A stretch of DNA of 64,000 nucleotides, from the NCBI RefSeq assembly GCF_002080415.1, contig NZ_CP020474.1, positions 3,981,501 to 4,045,500 on the forward strand, given 5' to 3'. Below are positions 8,614 through 16,645 of this stretch, one piece after another. Made by a program: the position numbers and the translations under genes. The notes beneath the pieces were generated by a model that searched no databases, was not told where the DNA came from, and saw only the letters and a list, made by a program, of their open reading frames with translations. The stretch is from Roseovarius mucosus. Lineage in GTDB: Bacteria; Pseudomonadota; Alphaproteobacteria; Rhodobacterales; Rhodobacteraceae. Within the stretch, counting starts at the first letter, position 1, and each line of letters opens with the position of its first letter.

Positions 8614-9006
8614 TCAGCATTGAAACGTCGGGATACGGTCGGCAGCGCGCTTGTTCGTGACGGACCCCCGACGCTCTAGCTGGGCCGCCCAAAGGGTGGC
8701 CTTAAGCTTTTTAAGCTTATCATACCTATACCAACGCCGTATTTGCAAAGCCTCAGGACGACGGCTGACTTGTATGGCCAAAAACGGTCGTTCTTGATAA
8801 TTACGGTTCGACTTTCGAAATCTTTGCAGAATCTTGTCCACAAGCCCTCGGCGAAACTCAACTTGATTTTGGCAGGTTTGGGCCCATTCCTGAAATCCGG
8901 CCATTCGCGCAAAGCTTAGCATCATGCAGTTTGGACACAAAGCGGAATCCAACGTTAGGCCGCGATACCGCGCGAAACGCTTCTCCTCACCCCACCGCCT
9001 TGCCAT
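8614..9006 (-). CDS. Hypothetical protein in low-GC islet (not recognised)
   Basis: The reading frame runs to 8614 and opens as far as 9027, overlapping the end of the thiX permease gene; the start used here (MARRWGEEKRF) is a guess. The product is Arg/Lys-rich and basic, has a lone CPNC motif near the N-terminus, and has no membrane segment. I recognise no family. It is 22 bases upstream of the Abi-like gene on the same strand and shares its lower GC, so the two could be a unit. It may equally be a spurious frame or the relic of a longer gene. Confidence 0.3.
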   Translation of the reverse strand: MARRWGEEKRFARYRGLTLDSALCPNCMMLSFARMAGFQEWAQTCQNQVEFRRGLVDKILQRFRKSNRNYQERPFLAIQVSRRPEALQIRRWYRYDKLKKLKATLWAAQLERRGSVTNKRAADRIPTFQC

Positions 9007-9730
9007 CCAGCCACTTTCGACACCCACGGTCCACCCCGGCGTGCAGGAGGAGCGTCAGCACTGCCAGCACGATGAGGGCCGCGAACATGAGGTCGATCTT
9101 GGCGCGGCCATTGGCCAGCAGCATGAGATAGCCCAGCCCTTTGGAGGCCCCCACCCATTCGCCGATGATCGCCCCGATGGGGGCATAGACGGCCGCGAGG
9201 CGCAGACCCGAGGCAAAGCCCGGCAGGGCGGCGGGCACGCGGATATGCCACATGAGCCGCGCGCGGTTCGCCCCCATGACGCGCGCGAGGTCGAGCCACT
9301 GCGGCGGCGTGCGCATCAGCGCGTCAAAAAAGGCCGATGTGACCGGGAAATAGATGATGAGGAGCGCCATCGCGACCTTGGACCAGAGGCCATAGCCCAA
9401 CCAGAGCGTGAGGATGGGCGCGAGGGCAAAGACCGGGATCGCTTGGGAGAATACCATGATCGGGCGGATGAGCCGGCGCGCCATGGGCGAAGAGGCCAGA
9501 CCAATCGCCGAAAGACCGCCCAAGATTGCGCCCAGGGCCAGACCGATCAACACCTCTGCCGCCGTTATGGTGGCATGATGGGCAATCAGCGCGCGGCTGG
9601 CCCAGAGGGTTTCCGCCACGCGGCCCGGCCCGGGCAGAATGAAGGGCGGCAGCGCCGCGAGCGTCACCAGCGCCTGCCAAAGCACGAGTGCAAGGGCTGT
9701 CGAACTTGCGATGGTGACAAGGCGGCTCAT
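8987..9730 (-). CDS. thiX: ABC transporter permease, ThiX-like (thiamine precursor uptake)
   Basis: The protein has 247 residues and six hydrophobic segments. A BPD_transp_1 EAA loop is visible (ALMRTPPQWLDLARVMGANRARLMWHIRVPAALPG). Downstream of a TPP riboswitch and beside tenA, this NitT/TauT-type permease is best read as ThiX. It would import the hydroxymethyl-pyrimidine precursor of thiamine (for example formylaminopyrimidine) together with the ATPase gene of the operon. Its start overlaps the tenA stop by 4 bases. The expected periplasmic binding protein (ThiY) is not found next to it; the downstream side is the low-GC islet. Confidence 0.8.
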   Translation of the reverse strand: MSRLVTIASSTALALVLWQALVTLAALPPFILPGPGRVAETLWASRALIAHHATITAAEVLIGLALGAILGGLSAIGLASSPMARRLIRPIMVFSQAIPVFALAPILTLWLGYGLWSKVAMALLIIYFPVTSAFFDALMRTPPQWLDLARVMGANRARLMWHIRVPAALPGFASGLRLAAVYAPIGAIIGEWVGASKGLGYLMLLANGRAKIDLMFAALIVLAVLTLLLHAGVDRGCRKWLDGKAVG

Positions 9731-10383
9731 GCGGCGGGGTATCCGGCAAGGGCCGCGTCAAAGAAGGCGCGTTCGAGACGTGTTGCCGTAACAAAGGCGG
9801 ATTGCGCGGCGGCTTGATCCTCGGGGGTGAGGCTGGGCCAGACCTGATCAAGCTGACCGCGCAGATAGGTCACAACCCCCTCGAACCCCGGCCCGCTGTG
9901 CAGGGTGATCCATTCCCCGAACCAGAACGGCAGGTCTGCGGCGCGGTTCGCGTGCGGGCTGGCCCAATCCAGATAGGTCCATTCGGCCACGCTGAGGACC
10001 GCAATCATCTGCGCATAGCTGCCTGATTTTGCCGCCGCGCGCATCAGTGCCTGAAATTCGGCTGTGATCGGATGGGGCGTTACAGGCGGCTCAGTTGTTC
10101 CGCCAAGCGCCGCGATTGCGCGCAGGAAATAGGTATTCTCTGGCCCCGAGATCAGCCCGAGAAACTGTGCCGCCGGGATCGCATCGGGCAGGCTGGGCGC
10201 ATGGGCGATGGCAGAGGCCAGAAGCCGCACGAAATCCTCGATAAAAAGGTAATCCTGTTGCAGATAGGCGAGCATGCGGGCCTTGGGCAACGTGCCCGCC
10301 GCAAGCTGATCGGTGAAGGGGTGCCGGGTGGCGGCCTGCCAATCGGTGGCCACAAGGGATTTGAGGTGTTCGGTGGGGTGCAT
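9727..10383 (-). CDS. tenA: TenA-family aminopyrimidine aminohydrolase (TenA_E-like, no Cys)
   Basis: The 218-residue all-helical TenA/THI-4 protein starts MHPTEHLKSLVATDW. Conserved segments include ATRHPFTDQL, YLQQDYLFIEDFVR and the C-terminal FVTATRLERAFFDAA. TenA proteins hydrolyse or salvage aminopyrimidine products of thiamine breakdown. The classical catalytic Cys (around residue 135 in the B. subtilis enzyme) is absent. The equivalent segment reads VLSVAEWTYLDWA and the protein has no cysteine at all, so it belongs with the TenA_E subgroup. It lies between the ATPase and permease genes of a TPP-riboswitch operon, which supports a thiamine salvage role. Confidence 0.85.
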   Translation of the reverse strand: MHPTEHLKSLVATDWQAATRHPFTDQLAAGTLPKARMLAYLQQDYLFIEDFVRLLASAIAHAPSLPDAIPAAQFLGLISGPENTYFLRAIAALGGTTEPPVTPHPITAEFQALMRAAAKSGSYAQMIAVLSVAEWTYLDWASPHANRAADLPFWFGEWITLHSGPGFEGVVTYLRGQLDQVWPSLTPEDQAAAQSAFVTATRLERAFFDAALAGYPAA

Positions 10384-10395
10384 CTTTTTCTCCTG

Positions 10396-11121
10396 TCAGG
10401 CGGGGGCGCGCAGGCGGGCCAAAAGACGGCCCTGCGCCGCGAGAGTTTCGGGGTCATCCACGGCGCGTGGCACCGGGGCTGCGGGCGGGGTCACATCCTC
10501 TAGCCCGGTTTCGGTAAGGATGTGGATGGCATGGCCCATGCGCGCGGCCTCAGCCGGGTCATGTGTGACCATCAGGACTGTGCGTCCTGCCAGATGGGTG
10601 GCCGAAAGATCCTGCATCTGCGCGCGGGTGCGGGCATCGAGCGCCGAAAACGGCTCGTCCAGCAAAACGATGGGGCGGTCCTCCATCAACGTGCGGGCCA
10701 GTGCCACGCGCTGTTTCTGCCCCCCCGAGAGCGCATGAGGCCGCTTGTCTGCATGGTCGGCCAGACCGACCCGCGCCAGCATCTCGCGCGCGCGCGCCAC
10801 GTCGCGCGACATCCCGCGCAGCCGCGCCCCAAGCGTTACATTGCCCAGCACATCGAGCCACGGCATCAGCATGTCGCCCTGTGCCATCAGCGCCATGCGC
10901 CCTGACAGTGGCCCGCCATCAGAGGCTGTGATCGTGCCAGTAAACTCTGTCACCTCATCCACCCCGGCGATCAGGCGCAGCACCGTGGTTTTGCCCACGC
11001 CCGAAGGGCCGAGCAGGCAAGTGATGCGCCCGGCGGACAAGGTCAGCCGCAGTGGGCCAAATACCGGTACAGCGCCAATCCGGGCGTGGCCATCAAGGGT
11101 CAGACTGGGCGGGGCGGACAT
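10396..11121 (-). CDS. thiZ: ABC transporter ATP-binding protein, ThiZ-like
   Basis: The 241-residue ATPase has Walker A GPSGVGKTT, signature LSGGQKQRVALARTL, Walker B IVLLDEPFSALD and a switch His (VTHDPAEA). It resembles NitT/TauT ATPases. The frame opens up to 11229, but that start would lie inside the TPP riboswitch. The ATG at 11121 (MSAPPSLTLDGHARIG) follows the aptamer and is preferred. It is the first gene of thiZ-tenA-thiX, expected to energise uptake of a pyrimidine thiamine precursor at the inner membrane. Confidence 0.85.
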   Translation of the reverse strand: MSAPPSLTLDGHARIGAVPVFGPLRLTLSAGRITCLLGPSGVGKTTVLRLIAGVDEVTEFTGTITASDGGPLSGRMALMAQGDMLMPWLDVLGNVTLGARLRGMSRDVARAREMLARVGLADHADKRPHALSGGQKQRVALARTLMEDRPIVLLDEPFSALDARTRAQMQDLSATHLAGRTVLMVTHDPAEAARMGHAIHILTETGLEDVTPPAAPVPRAVDDPETLAAQGRLLARLRAPA

Positions 11122-11171
11122 GCGCGGCCTCTTCAAACAGGGCTCGCGGGCAGGGGGATGGCGCGCCGCTG

Positions 11172-11262
11172 CGCGGTTTCCGTTCCCTCCGCCGGTGCGA
11201 GCCGGATCAGGTTCGATGGGTTGGTGCAAGACCTCTCAGCCCCAAGGGGCACCCCAACGGAT
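11172..11262 (-). promoter_or_regulatory. TPP riboswitch (THI element)
   Basis: Read on the minus strand, 11262 to 11172 contains GGGGTGCCCC, then CTGAGA, then GAACCTGATCCGG, then CACCGGCGGAGGGAAC. These are the conserved blocks of the thiamine pyrophosphate aptamer. It lies 50 bases before the ATPase start and would shut off the thiZ-tenA-thiX operon when TPP is plentiful. The expression platform probably uses the bases between the aptamer and 11121 to mask translation, because no U-rich terminator is visible there. Confidence 0.92.
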
Positions 11263-11393
11263 GCCTCAGATGTAGCCGCAGCGCTCTGAGATGACAAGGG
11301 CGCGATAGGGGCTGCAATATACTGAGGATTTTAGATGTTCAGGGGGCTTTAACCCTTGGCTGTCAGGATGCAGGCATCTGAGAGGAGGGTGTC

Positions 11394-11996
11394 ATGCACG
11401 GGCTGGTCAACCGCGCGATTGAGCGATTTGTCAGGGATACCTATGGGCGCGATGTCTGGATCGGCACGATTCAACGGTTGGACCTGGGTTTTACCGAGTT
11501 TGAAGCGATGATGGTCTACGAGGCGCGCATCACCGAACAGGTGTTGATCGCGGTTGGCGCGCGATTGGCGCGCAGGCGTGACGATCTGCTTGAGGATATC
11601 GGTACCTATCTGGTCTCGCACCCCGCGACCGAGGCGCTGCGCCGTCTGTTGCGCTTTGGGGGGGTGGATTATGTGGAGTTTCTGCATTCTCTTGATGATC
11701 TGCCAGAGCGCGCGCGCCTTGCAGTCGCCGATCTGGGGCTGCCTGCGCTGGAATTACAAGACCGGGGGGCGGGGGTTTATGCTCTGCATGTGGGGCTGCC
11801 CAAGGGGCATGATCTGCGGCTTGGCCCGGTGGTGGTCGGGCTTTTGCGCGCCATGGCGGATGACTATGGCGCGCTTGCGCTGGTCGAGCATCAGGGGGAT
11901 GGCGCGGACTATGAAATCATTGAGGTGCGTTTGTTGGATGAGGGGTTCGCGCATGGGCGGGCCTTTGCTCTGGGGCTTGGGGAAAGCGCGGCATGA
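11394..11996 (+). CDS. H-NOX-like (heme-NO-binding family) protein lacking the heme-ligand His
   Basis: The 200-residue protein starts MHGLVNRAIERFV, with a GAGGAGGG ribosome site 6 bases upstream, and aligns along the length of the H-NOX family. It is co-translated (ATGA overlap) with a diguanylate cyclase, the usual partner of H-NOX. Known H-NOX proteins bind heme through a His near residue 102 in an FLxxLDxxH segment and hold the propionates with YxSxR. Here FLHSLDDLPERA places Pro104 at the ligand position, and the YxSxR position reads V133-G-L135-P-K137. Ordinary heme coordination is therefore unlikely, unless nearby His98 substitutes. It may sense another ligand, or act as an apo partner of the cyclase. 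Confidence 0.8.
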   Translation: MHGLVNRAIERFVRDTYGRDVWIGTIQRLDLGFTEFEAMMVYEARITEQVLIAVGARLARRRDDLLEDIGTYLVSHPATEALRRLLRFGGVDYVEFLHSLDDLPERARLAVADLGLPALELQDRGAGVYALHVGLPKGHDLRLGPVVVGLLRAMADDYGALALVEHQGDGADYEIIEVRLLDEGFAHGRAFALGLGESAA

Positions 11997-13003
11997 CTGT
12001 TCAGGATAGGGGGCTTTTGCCGCTGCTTGCGGGGCTTTGCCCGATGCATGCGGTTCTGGATGCCGAGGGCCATCTGGTGCAGGCGGGGCCAACCTTTGCC
12101 AAGCTCTTTGGTGCGCGCGCGCTGCAGGGCATGCGGTTTCTGGATCTGATCGAACTGCGCCGCCCGCATCAGGCGGGGAATATGGCGGATCTTCTGGCCT
12201 CCGCCGGGGCGCGGCTTCGGCTGCGGCTGCGCGCGGCCCCCCATACGGCGCTCAAGGGCGTGCTTTTGCCATTACCGGGGGGCGGGGCGGTGGTGAATCT
12301 CTCGTTCGGGATTTCCGTGGTCGAGGCGGTGCGCGACTTTGACCTGACCGGCGCTGACTTTGCGGCGACGGATCTGACGACCGAGATGCTCTATTTGATC
12401 GAGGCAAAATCCGCCGCGATGGACGCCTCGCGCAAGCTGAACCTGCGCTTGCAGGGCGCACGCATTGCCGCGGAAGAGCAGGCGTTTACGGATATGTTGA
12501 CGGGGCTGCGGAACCGCCGCGCCCTTGACCATGTGCTGGATCGGTTGATGCAGAGTGAGCAGGATTTCGCGCTGCTGCATCTCGATCTCGATTTTTTCAA
12601 ACAGGTGAATGACACATTGGGCCATGCGGCGGGCGATCATGTGCTGCAAGAGGTGGCGCGGCGCCTGCGCGACGAGGTGCGCAGCGATGATTTGATTGCC
12701 CGTGTGGGGGGCGATGAATTCGTGATCCTGCTGCTTGGCATGACAGAGCGGGCACCCGTGGGCGATTTGGCAGATCGGATGATTGCCCGGCTGGAAAAGC
12801 CGGTTCCCTATCGCGCGCAGCACTGTCGGATTTCCGGCAGTATCGGCATCACGCTTAGCTGTGCCTATGACAGCCCCGAACCCGTGCGGATGATGGCCGA
12901 TGCCGATCTGGCGCTCTATGCTGCCAAGGGGCGGGGTCGCGGCTGTGCGCGGTTTCACGAAAGCCCATTGCCACGCGCGGCCCCGGCGCATGGCATCGCC
13001 TGA
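11993..13003 (+). CDS. Diguanylate cyclase with H-NOX-associated PAS-like domain
   Basis: The 336-residue protein has an N-terminal PAS-like H-NOX-associated (HNOBA) region at about residues 8-115, a helical linker at about 125-165, and a GGDEF domain at 165-325. The active site is GGDEF at 239-243, with an inhibitory RxxD (R230, D233). It should make c-di-GMP, controlled through its N-terminal domain by the H-NOX-like protein encoded just upstream with a 4-base overlap. It converges on bchO, the end of the photosynthesis module. Confidence 0.88.
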   Translation: MTVQDRGLLPLLAGLCPMHAVLDAEGHLVQAGPTFAKLFGARALQGMRFLDLIELRRPHQAGNMADLLASAGARLRLRLRAAPHTALKGVLLPLPGGGAVVNLSFGISVVEAVRDFDLTGADFAATDLTTEMLYLIEAKSAAMDASRKLNLRLQGARIAAEEQAFTDMLTGLRNRRALDHVLDRLMQSEQDFALLHLDLDFFKQVNDTLGHAAGDHVLQEVARRLRDEVRSDDLIARVGGDEFVILLLGMTERAPVGDLADRMIARLEKPVPYRAQHCRISGSIGITLSCAYDSPEPVRMMADADLALYAAKGRGRGCARFHESPLPRAAPAHGIA

Positions 13004-13109
13004 GCGCTTAACGCAGTTTCAGAGAAAGTTGACAGGCTTTCCCTGTAGGACATCGCGCCAAATCAAACAGCCACACCGTTTCGGTGTTTCACCGTAAACC
13101 CGAAGCGCA

Positions 13110-13982
13110 TCAGTCGGGCCAGTTGCCCGGATCAAGGATTGCGGCCAGAACGCGCGCGGCATCCTCTTCTTGGGCCACATGGCCAAGGCCATCCAAAGAC
13201 AGCGTGCGCGCCCGTGGCATCTGCGCGGCGGCGCGCGCGGAGGTTTCTGGCGGGACGGCCAGATCGCTGGTGCCCGTGATCAAGAGGCAGCGATTGGGGA
13301 TCGCGCCCAGCCGGGTCAGAAGCGGGGCGACATCCCATTGGGCCATCATTTGCAAGGTGCCATCGACATGCGCACGGTCCCCGATCAGCCGCGCATAGAG
13401 CATCAGCCCCTCGGGCGTGAGGCGCGATCCGGTGCTCTCGATCAGGCGGCGGGCGCGGGTGAGTTTGTCGGTGCCAAGGGTAAAGAGCGTGGGCGTCAGC
13501 GGATTGAGTGCCAGAACCTTGGCGAGAACCGGAAAGAGCCAGCCCGCCACGCCCTCGAACGGGCCAAGGGCCGCGTTGACGCAGGCAATATCGGGCGGCT
13601 GGTCTGTGGGCGTCCTCAGCCGCGTGGCGAGTTCCAGCGCGATGGCCCCGCCTGCGGAATGGCCGAGGATCAGATCGGGGTGCCACCCCTCCGACTGGCA
13701 AAGCGCCGCGATATCCCCGGCCATGCCGGGCAGGCCCAGCCGCCGCCGGTCTCCCGCGCGCGAGAACCCCTGACCGGGAAGATCCAGCGCAATGACCCGG
13801 TGGCTTAGCGCCAAAAGCGGCATCAGATCGCGCCAACTATGGGTCGAGGCCCCCGCCCCGTGCAGCAAAAGGGCAAGAGGACCGTTGCCCATTTCCTGCA
13901 GATGCCATTGGTGGGGGGGATGGTGAATGCGGCGCGACTGGGCGTTGAGCGGCCAAGTCGCCAGATCGCGCTGCCAGTCCAT
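13110..13982 (-). CDS. bchO: BchO, Mg-chelatase-associated alpha/beta hydrolase
   Basis: The 290-residue alpha/beta hydrolase has the oxyanion segment LLLHGAGAS, nucleophile GHSAGG and a late catalytic His in LDGLGHVAQEE. It follows bchI and bchD on the same strand, the canonical bchIDO order. BchO is required for normal bacteriochlorophyll synthesis around the Mg-chelatase step, although its reaction is not established. The start at 13982 lies 3 bases after the bchD stop. The protein has the usual family length. Confidence 0.93.
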   Translation of the reverse strand: MDWQRDLATWPLNAQSRRIHHPPHQWHLQEMGNGPLALLLHGAGASTHSWRDLMPLLALSHRVIALDLPGQGFSRAGDRRRLGLPGMAGDIAALCQSEGWHPDLILGHSAGGAIALELATRLRTPTDQPPDIACVNAALGPFEGVAGWLFPVLAKVLALNPLTPTLFTLGTDKLTRARRLIESTGSRLTPEGLMLYARLIGDRAHVDGTLQMMAQWDVAPLLTRLGAIPNRCLLITGTSDLAVPPETSARAAAQMPRARTLSLDGLGHVAQEEDAARVLAAILDPGNWPD

Positions 13983-13985
13983 CGC

Positions 13986-15644
13986 CTAGACCCCGAGGGC
14001 TGAGGTGACAGCCGTCGAAATTCGCCGGGCATCCGCGCGCGGCAAGGGCAGGTGGCGGGCGTTCATTTCCGCCGCGAGATGGGCGGGCTCTGGCCCCGGA
14101 CGGGCGGAAATGTCAATCACGATGGCGGGCAGGCCCTGCGCGCGCCAGAGCCGCGCCATCGTGCTGGTGTCTTTGGCCGCCTCGGCGCGGTCACCGCGCC
14201 CGTCGAGCGTAATGTTGGCGCGGGCATCCGTCAGCAGGGCAAGCGTTGGGCTTAGCCCATGCGCCTCGGACTGGCGGGCAAGGGTGAGCGCCGCGCCAAG
14301 AGCCGCCGCAAGCGGGGTGCCGCCACCCCCGGGCAAGCTGCCCAGACGCCGCTTGGCCTGCACCAGCGCGCGGGTGGGCGGCAGAATGAGGTCGGCGCCC
14401 ATGCCGCGAAACGCGATCAGCGCCACTTGGTCGCGCCGGGAATAGGCCTCGGCCAGCAAGAGCTCAACCGCGCCCTTGGCCTCGGCCAGCCGTGCCAGCG
14501 CCGAAGAGCCAGAGGCATCGACCGCGAAGATCACCAATCGGTCGGCGCGATCCTCATAGCGTTTGAGGTGGATGTCAGCGGCATGGATGATCACGCCCGG
14601 TGCATCGGGGCGGGCGCGGCGGCGCAGCGGCTGCCACGGGGCTGCGGCGCGCAGCGTCGCAATGAGATCAATGCGCCCGCGCCCATCCGGTGCACCTTGC
14701 CGTGCAGGTAGGGGCCGACCGCGTTGATGCGCCTTGCGCCGGGCACCGGCACCCGAGCCTGCCGCACGCCGCGTGGCACCGCGTTGGGCCAGTTGATCCA
14801 GCAGCGCGGGGGGCAAAAGGGCTGCCACCGCAGCGATGAGCAAGTCATCTGGGATGTCGGGTGTTTCGCTTTGGCTTTGATCTTCGGGTTCGGGCGGTGT
14901 GTCGGGTTGTTCTGGTTCGGGATCTTGCGGCAGTTGCGTGGCGCGCGCGGGATAGACGAGCTCTGCCGCCTCGCGCAGATCATCCTGCGTGACCTGTGGA
15001 TGGGCCTCTGATGCGGCCAGCGCGCGGGCGGCGCGCAGGGCAAGCCAAGGCGCGCGCAGGCTGTCGATGCCGAAACTGGCGGCCAGCGCGGTGAGCGTGG
15101 CGATATCCTCGGGTGTGTGGGTAACGCCGCCAAGCCGCGCGCGGGCCTCTGCCAGATCAGCGGCGGCGGGCATGAGGGCAGGGGCCGCGTCATGGCGGAT
15201 GTCGTCGAGTGTCACATGCAGCGCCAGCCGTTCGCAGAGGGTTTGCGGGGCGGTTTCCTCGGCGTCGATCCCCTCGTCAAACAGAACGAGCGTATGAAGC
15301 GGGCTTTGATCCAGAAGTTGTGCCAGCCGGGCGGCAAGGGCGGGCGGTGTGCGTTCGGCCATGGTCAGGATCAGGCGCGCCGGGCTATCGGCCAGTCCAG
15401 CGCTGTGGATCAGGTGACCGGCGGCGAGCGTGGCGGCGATATCCGCGCCGCCAAAAAGCTGCGTATCGCTAAGATCGGGGTGGATGCGCCGGGCAGGGCC
15501 GGGCAAACGCGCGAGCGCCGTATCGAACGCCTGCCGCACCGGACCGGCACGGGCGCGCAGCGTCAGCCCGCGCAACCCCTCAGGATCAATCGCCAAAAGG
15601 GTGAGCGCCCGCAGGGCGCGCGCCCATGCGGGGCTGGGCGTCAT
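13986..15644 (-). CDS. bchD: Magnesium chelatase subunit D
   Basis: The 552-residue protein has an N-terminal AAA-like module without an intact Walker A, then an acidic/proline-rich linker (EPEQPDTPPEPEDQ) near residues 242-262. A C-terminal von Willebrand A integrin-I domain carries the MIDAS sequence VDASGSSA. BchD forms the platform ring with BchI and, with BchH, inserts Mg2+ into protoporphyrin IX, the first committed bacteriochlorophyll step. Its start overlaps the bchI stop by 4 bases. The length is typical for the family. Confidence 0.95.
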   Translation of the reverse strand: MTPSPAWARALRALTLLAIDPEGLRGLTLRARAGPVRQAFDTALARLPGPARRIHPDLSDTQLFGGADIAATLAAGHLIHSAGLADSPARLILTMAERTPPALAARLAQLLDQSPLHTLVLFDEGIDAEETAPQTLCERLALHVTLDDIRHDAAPALMPAAADLAEARARLGGVTHTPEDIATLTALAASFGIDSLRAPWLALRAARALAASEAHPQVTQDDLREAAELVYPARATQLPQDPEPEQPDTPPEPEDQSQSETPDIPDDLLIAAVAALLPPALLDQLAQRGATRRAAGSGAGARRKAHQRGRPLPARQGAPDGRGRIDLIATLRAAAPWQPLRRRARPDAPGVIIHAADIHLKRYEDRADRLVIFAVDASGSSALARLAEAKGAVELLLAEAYSRRDQVALIAFRGMGADLILPPTRALVQAKRRLGSLPGGGGTPLAAALGAALTLARQSEAHGLSPTLALLTDARANITLDGRGDRAEAAKDTSTMARLWRAQGLPAIVIDISARPGPEPAHLAAEMNARHLPLPRADARRISTAVTSALGV

Positions 15645-16645
15645 CCCCAGACCTCGGCCATGGCGCGGGCAATGCGTGTGGCGCTGCCCGCCTCGTCCAA
15701 TGGATCGCGGCGTAGCCGGTGGCTGAGCGCGAGCGGCGCGACCTGGGTCAGATGTGCGCGGGTCACAGCGGCATCGCCCTCATAGGCCGCAAGCGCACGC
15801 GCGGCGCGCAACAGTGTCAGCTCGCCGCGCAGCCCATCCGCGCCGATGGCGATGCAGAGCGTCGCGCAGTCGCGCAAGACCTCGTCGGGGGATTGAACGG
15901 TTCGCAGCGCGCTGCGCGCCGCCAGAATCCGGTCGCGGATCAAGGCATCCTCGGCCTGCCATGTCACCATGAAGGCCTCGGTGTCGCGTTCATAGGCGTC
16001 GCGGCGGCGAATGACCTCGATGCGCTCCTCGATGTTCTGGGGCGAGCGCACCTCGACCGAGAGACCGAAACGATCCAGAAGCTGTGGGCGCAACTCGCCC
16101 TCTTCGGGATTGCCAGAGCCCACCAGCACAAAACGCGCCGCATGGCGGATCGAGAGACCCTCACGCTCCACCACGTTTTCGCCGGATTGGGCCACGTCGA
16201 GCAGCAGGTCGACGATGTGATCCTCAAGCAGGTTCACCTCGTCTATATAGAGATAGCCGCGATTGGCGCGGGCCAAAAGACCGGGTTGAAACGCCTTTTC
16301 ACCCAAGGTCAGCGCCCGCTCGATATCGAGCGCGCCGGTCACCCGATCCTCGGTCACGCCCAAGGGCAAATCGACCACTGGGGTAGGCCGCTCGACTATC
16401 TCGCCCAAGGGGGCGGTGGACCAGTCGGGCGTATCCTCGGGGCGTTCGGCGTTGATCGGGCTGCCGTCAATCATGCGGATGGGCGGCAAGAGCGCGGCCA
16501 GAGCGCGCACAGCCGTGGATTTGCCGGTGCCCCGGTCACCAAAGACCAGCACGCCGCCAAGCCCCGGCTCGATCGCCGTAAGGATCATGGCGCGTTTCAT
16601 GTCGTCCTGACCGACGATGGCGGAAAACGGAAAGGCTGCGGTCAT
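15641..16645 (-). CDS. bchI: Magnesium chelatase ATPase subunit I
   Basis: The 334-residue AAA+ ATPase has Walker A GDRGTGKST, Walker B YIDEVNLL, sensor region LVGSGNPEEGELRPQLLDRFG and the characteristic BchI opening FPFSAIVGQDDMKRA. It hydrolyses ATP to drive Mg2+ insertion with BchD and BchH. The frame opens to 16741, but the ATG at 16645 overlaps the crtA stop (4 bases) and fits the family start. It is co-transcribed with crtA from the crtA/crtI intergenic promoter. Confidence 0.96.
   Translation of the reverse strand: MTAAFPFSAIVGQDDMKRAMILTAIEPGLGGVLVFGDRGTGKSTAVRALAALLPPIRMIDGSPINAERPEDTPDWSTAPLGEIVERPTPVVDLPLGVTEDRVTGALDIERALTLGEKAFQPGLLARANRGYLYIDEVNLLEDHIVDLLLDVAQSGENVVEREGLSIRHAARFVLVGSGNPEEGELRPQLLDRFGLSVEVRSPQNIEERIEVIRRRDAYERDTEAFMVTWQAEDALIRDRILAARSALRTVQSPDEVLRDCATLCIAIGADGLRGELTLLRAARALAAYEGDAAVTRAHLTQVAPLALSHRLRRDPLDEAGSATRIARAMAEVWG

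Noticed and set aside
11122..11229. Upstream start of the thiZ-like ATPase at 11229
   Set aside because: This region is inside the TPP aptamer; the downstream ATG fits the ATPase family.
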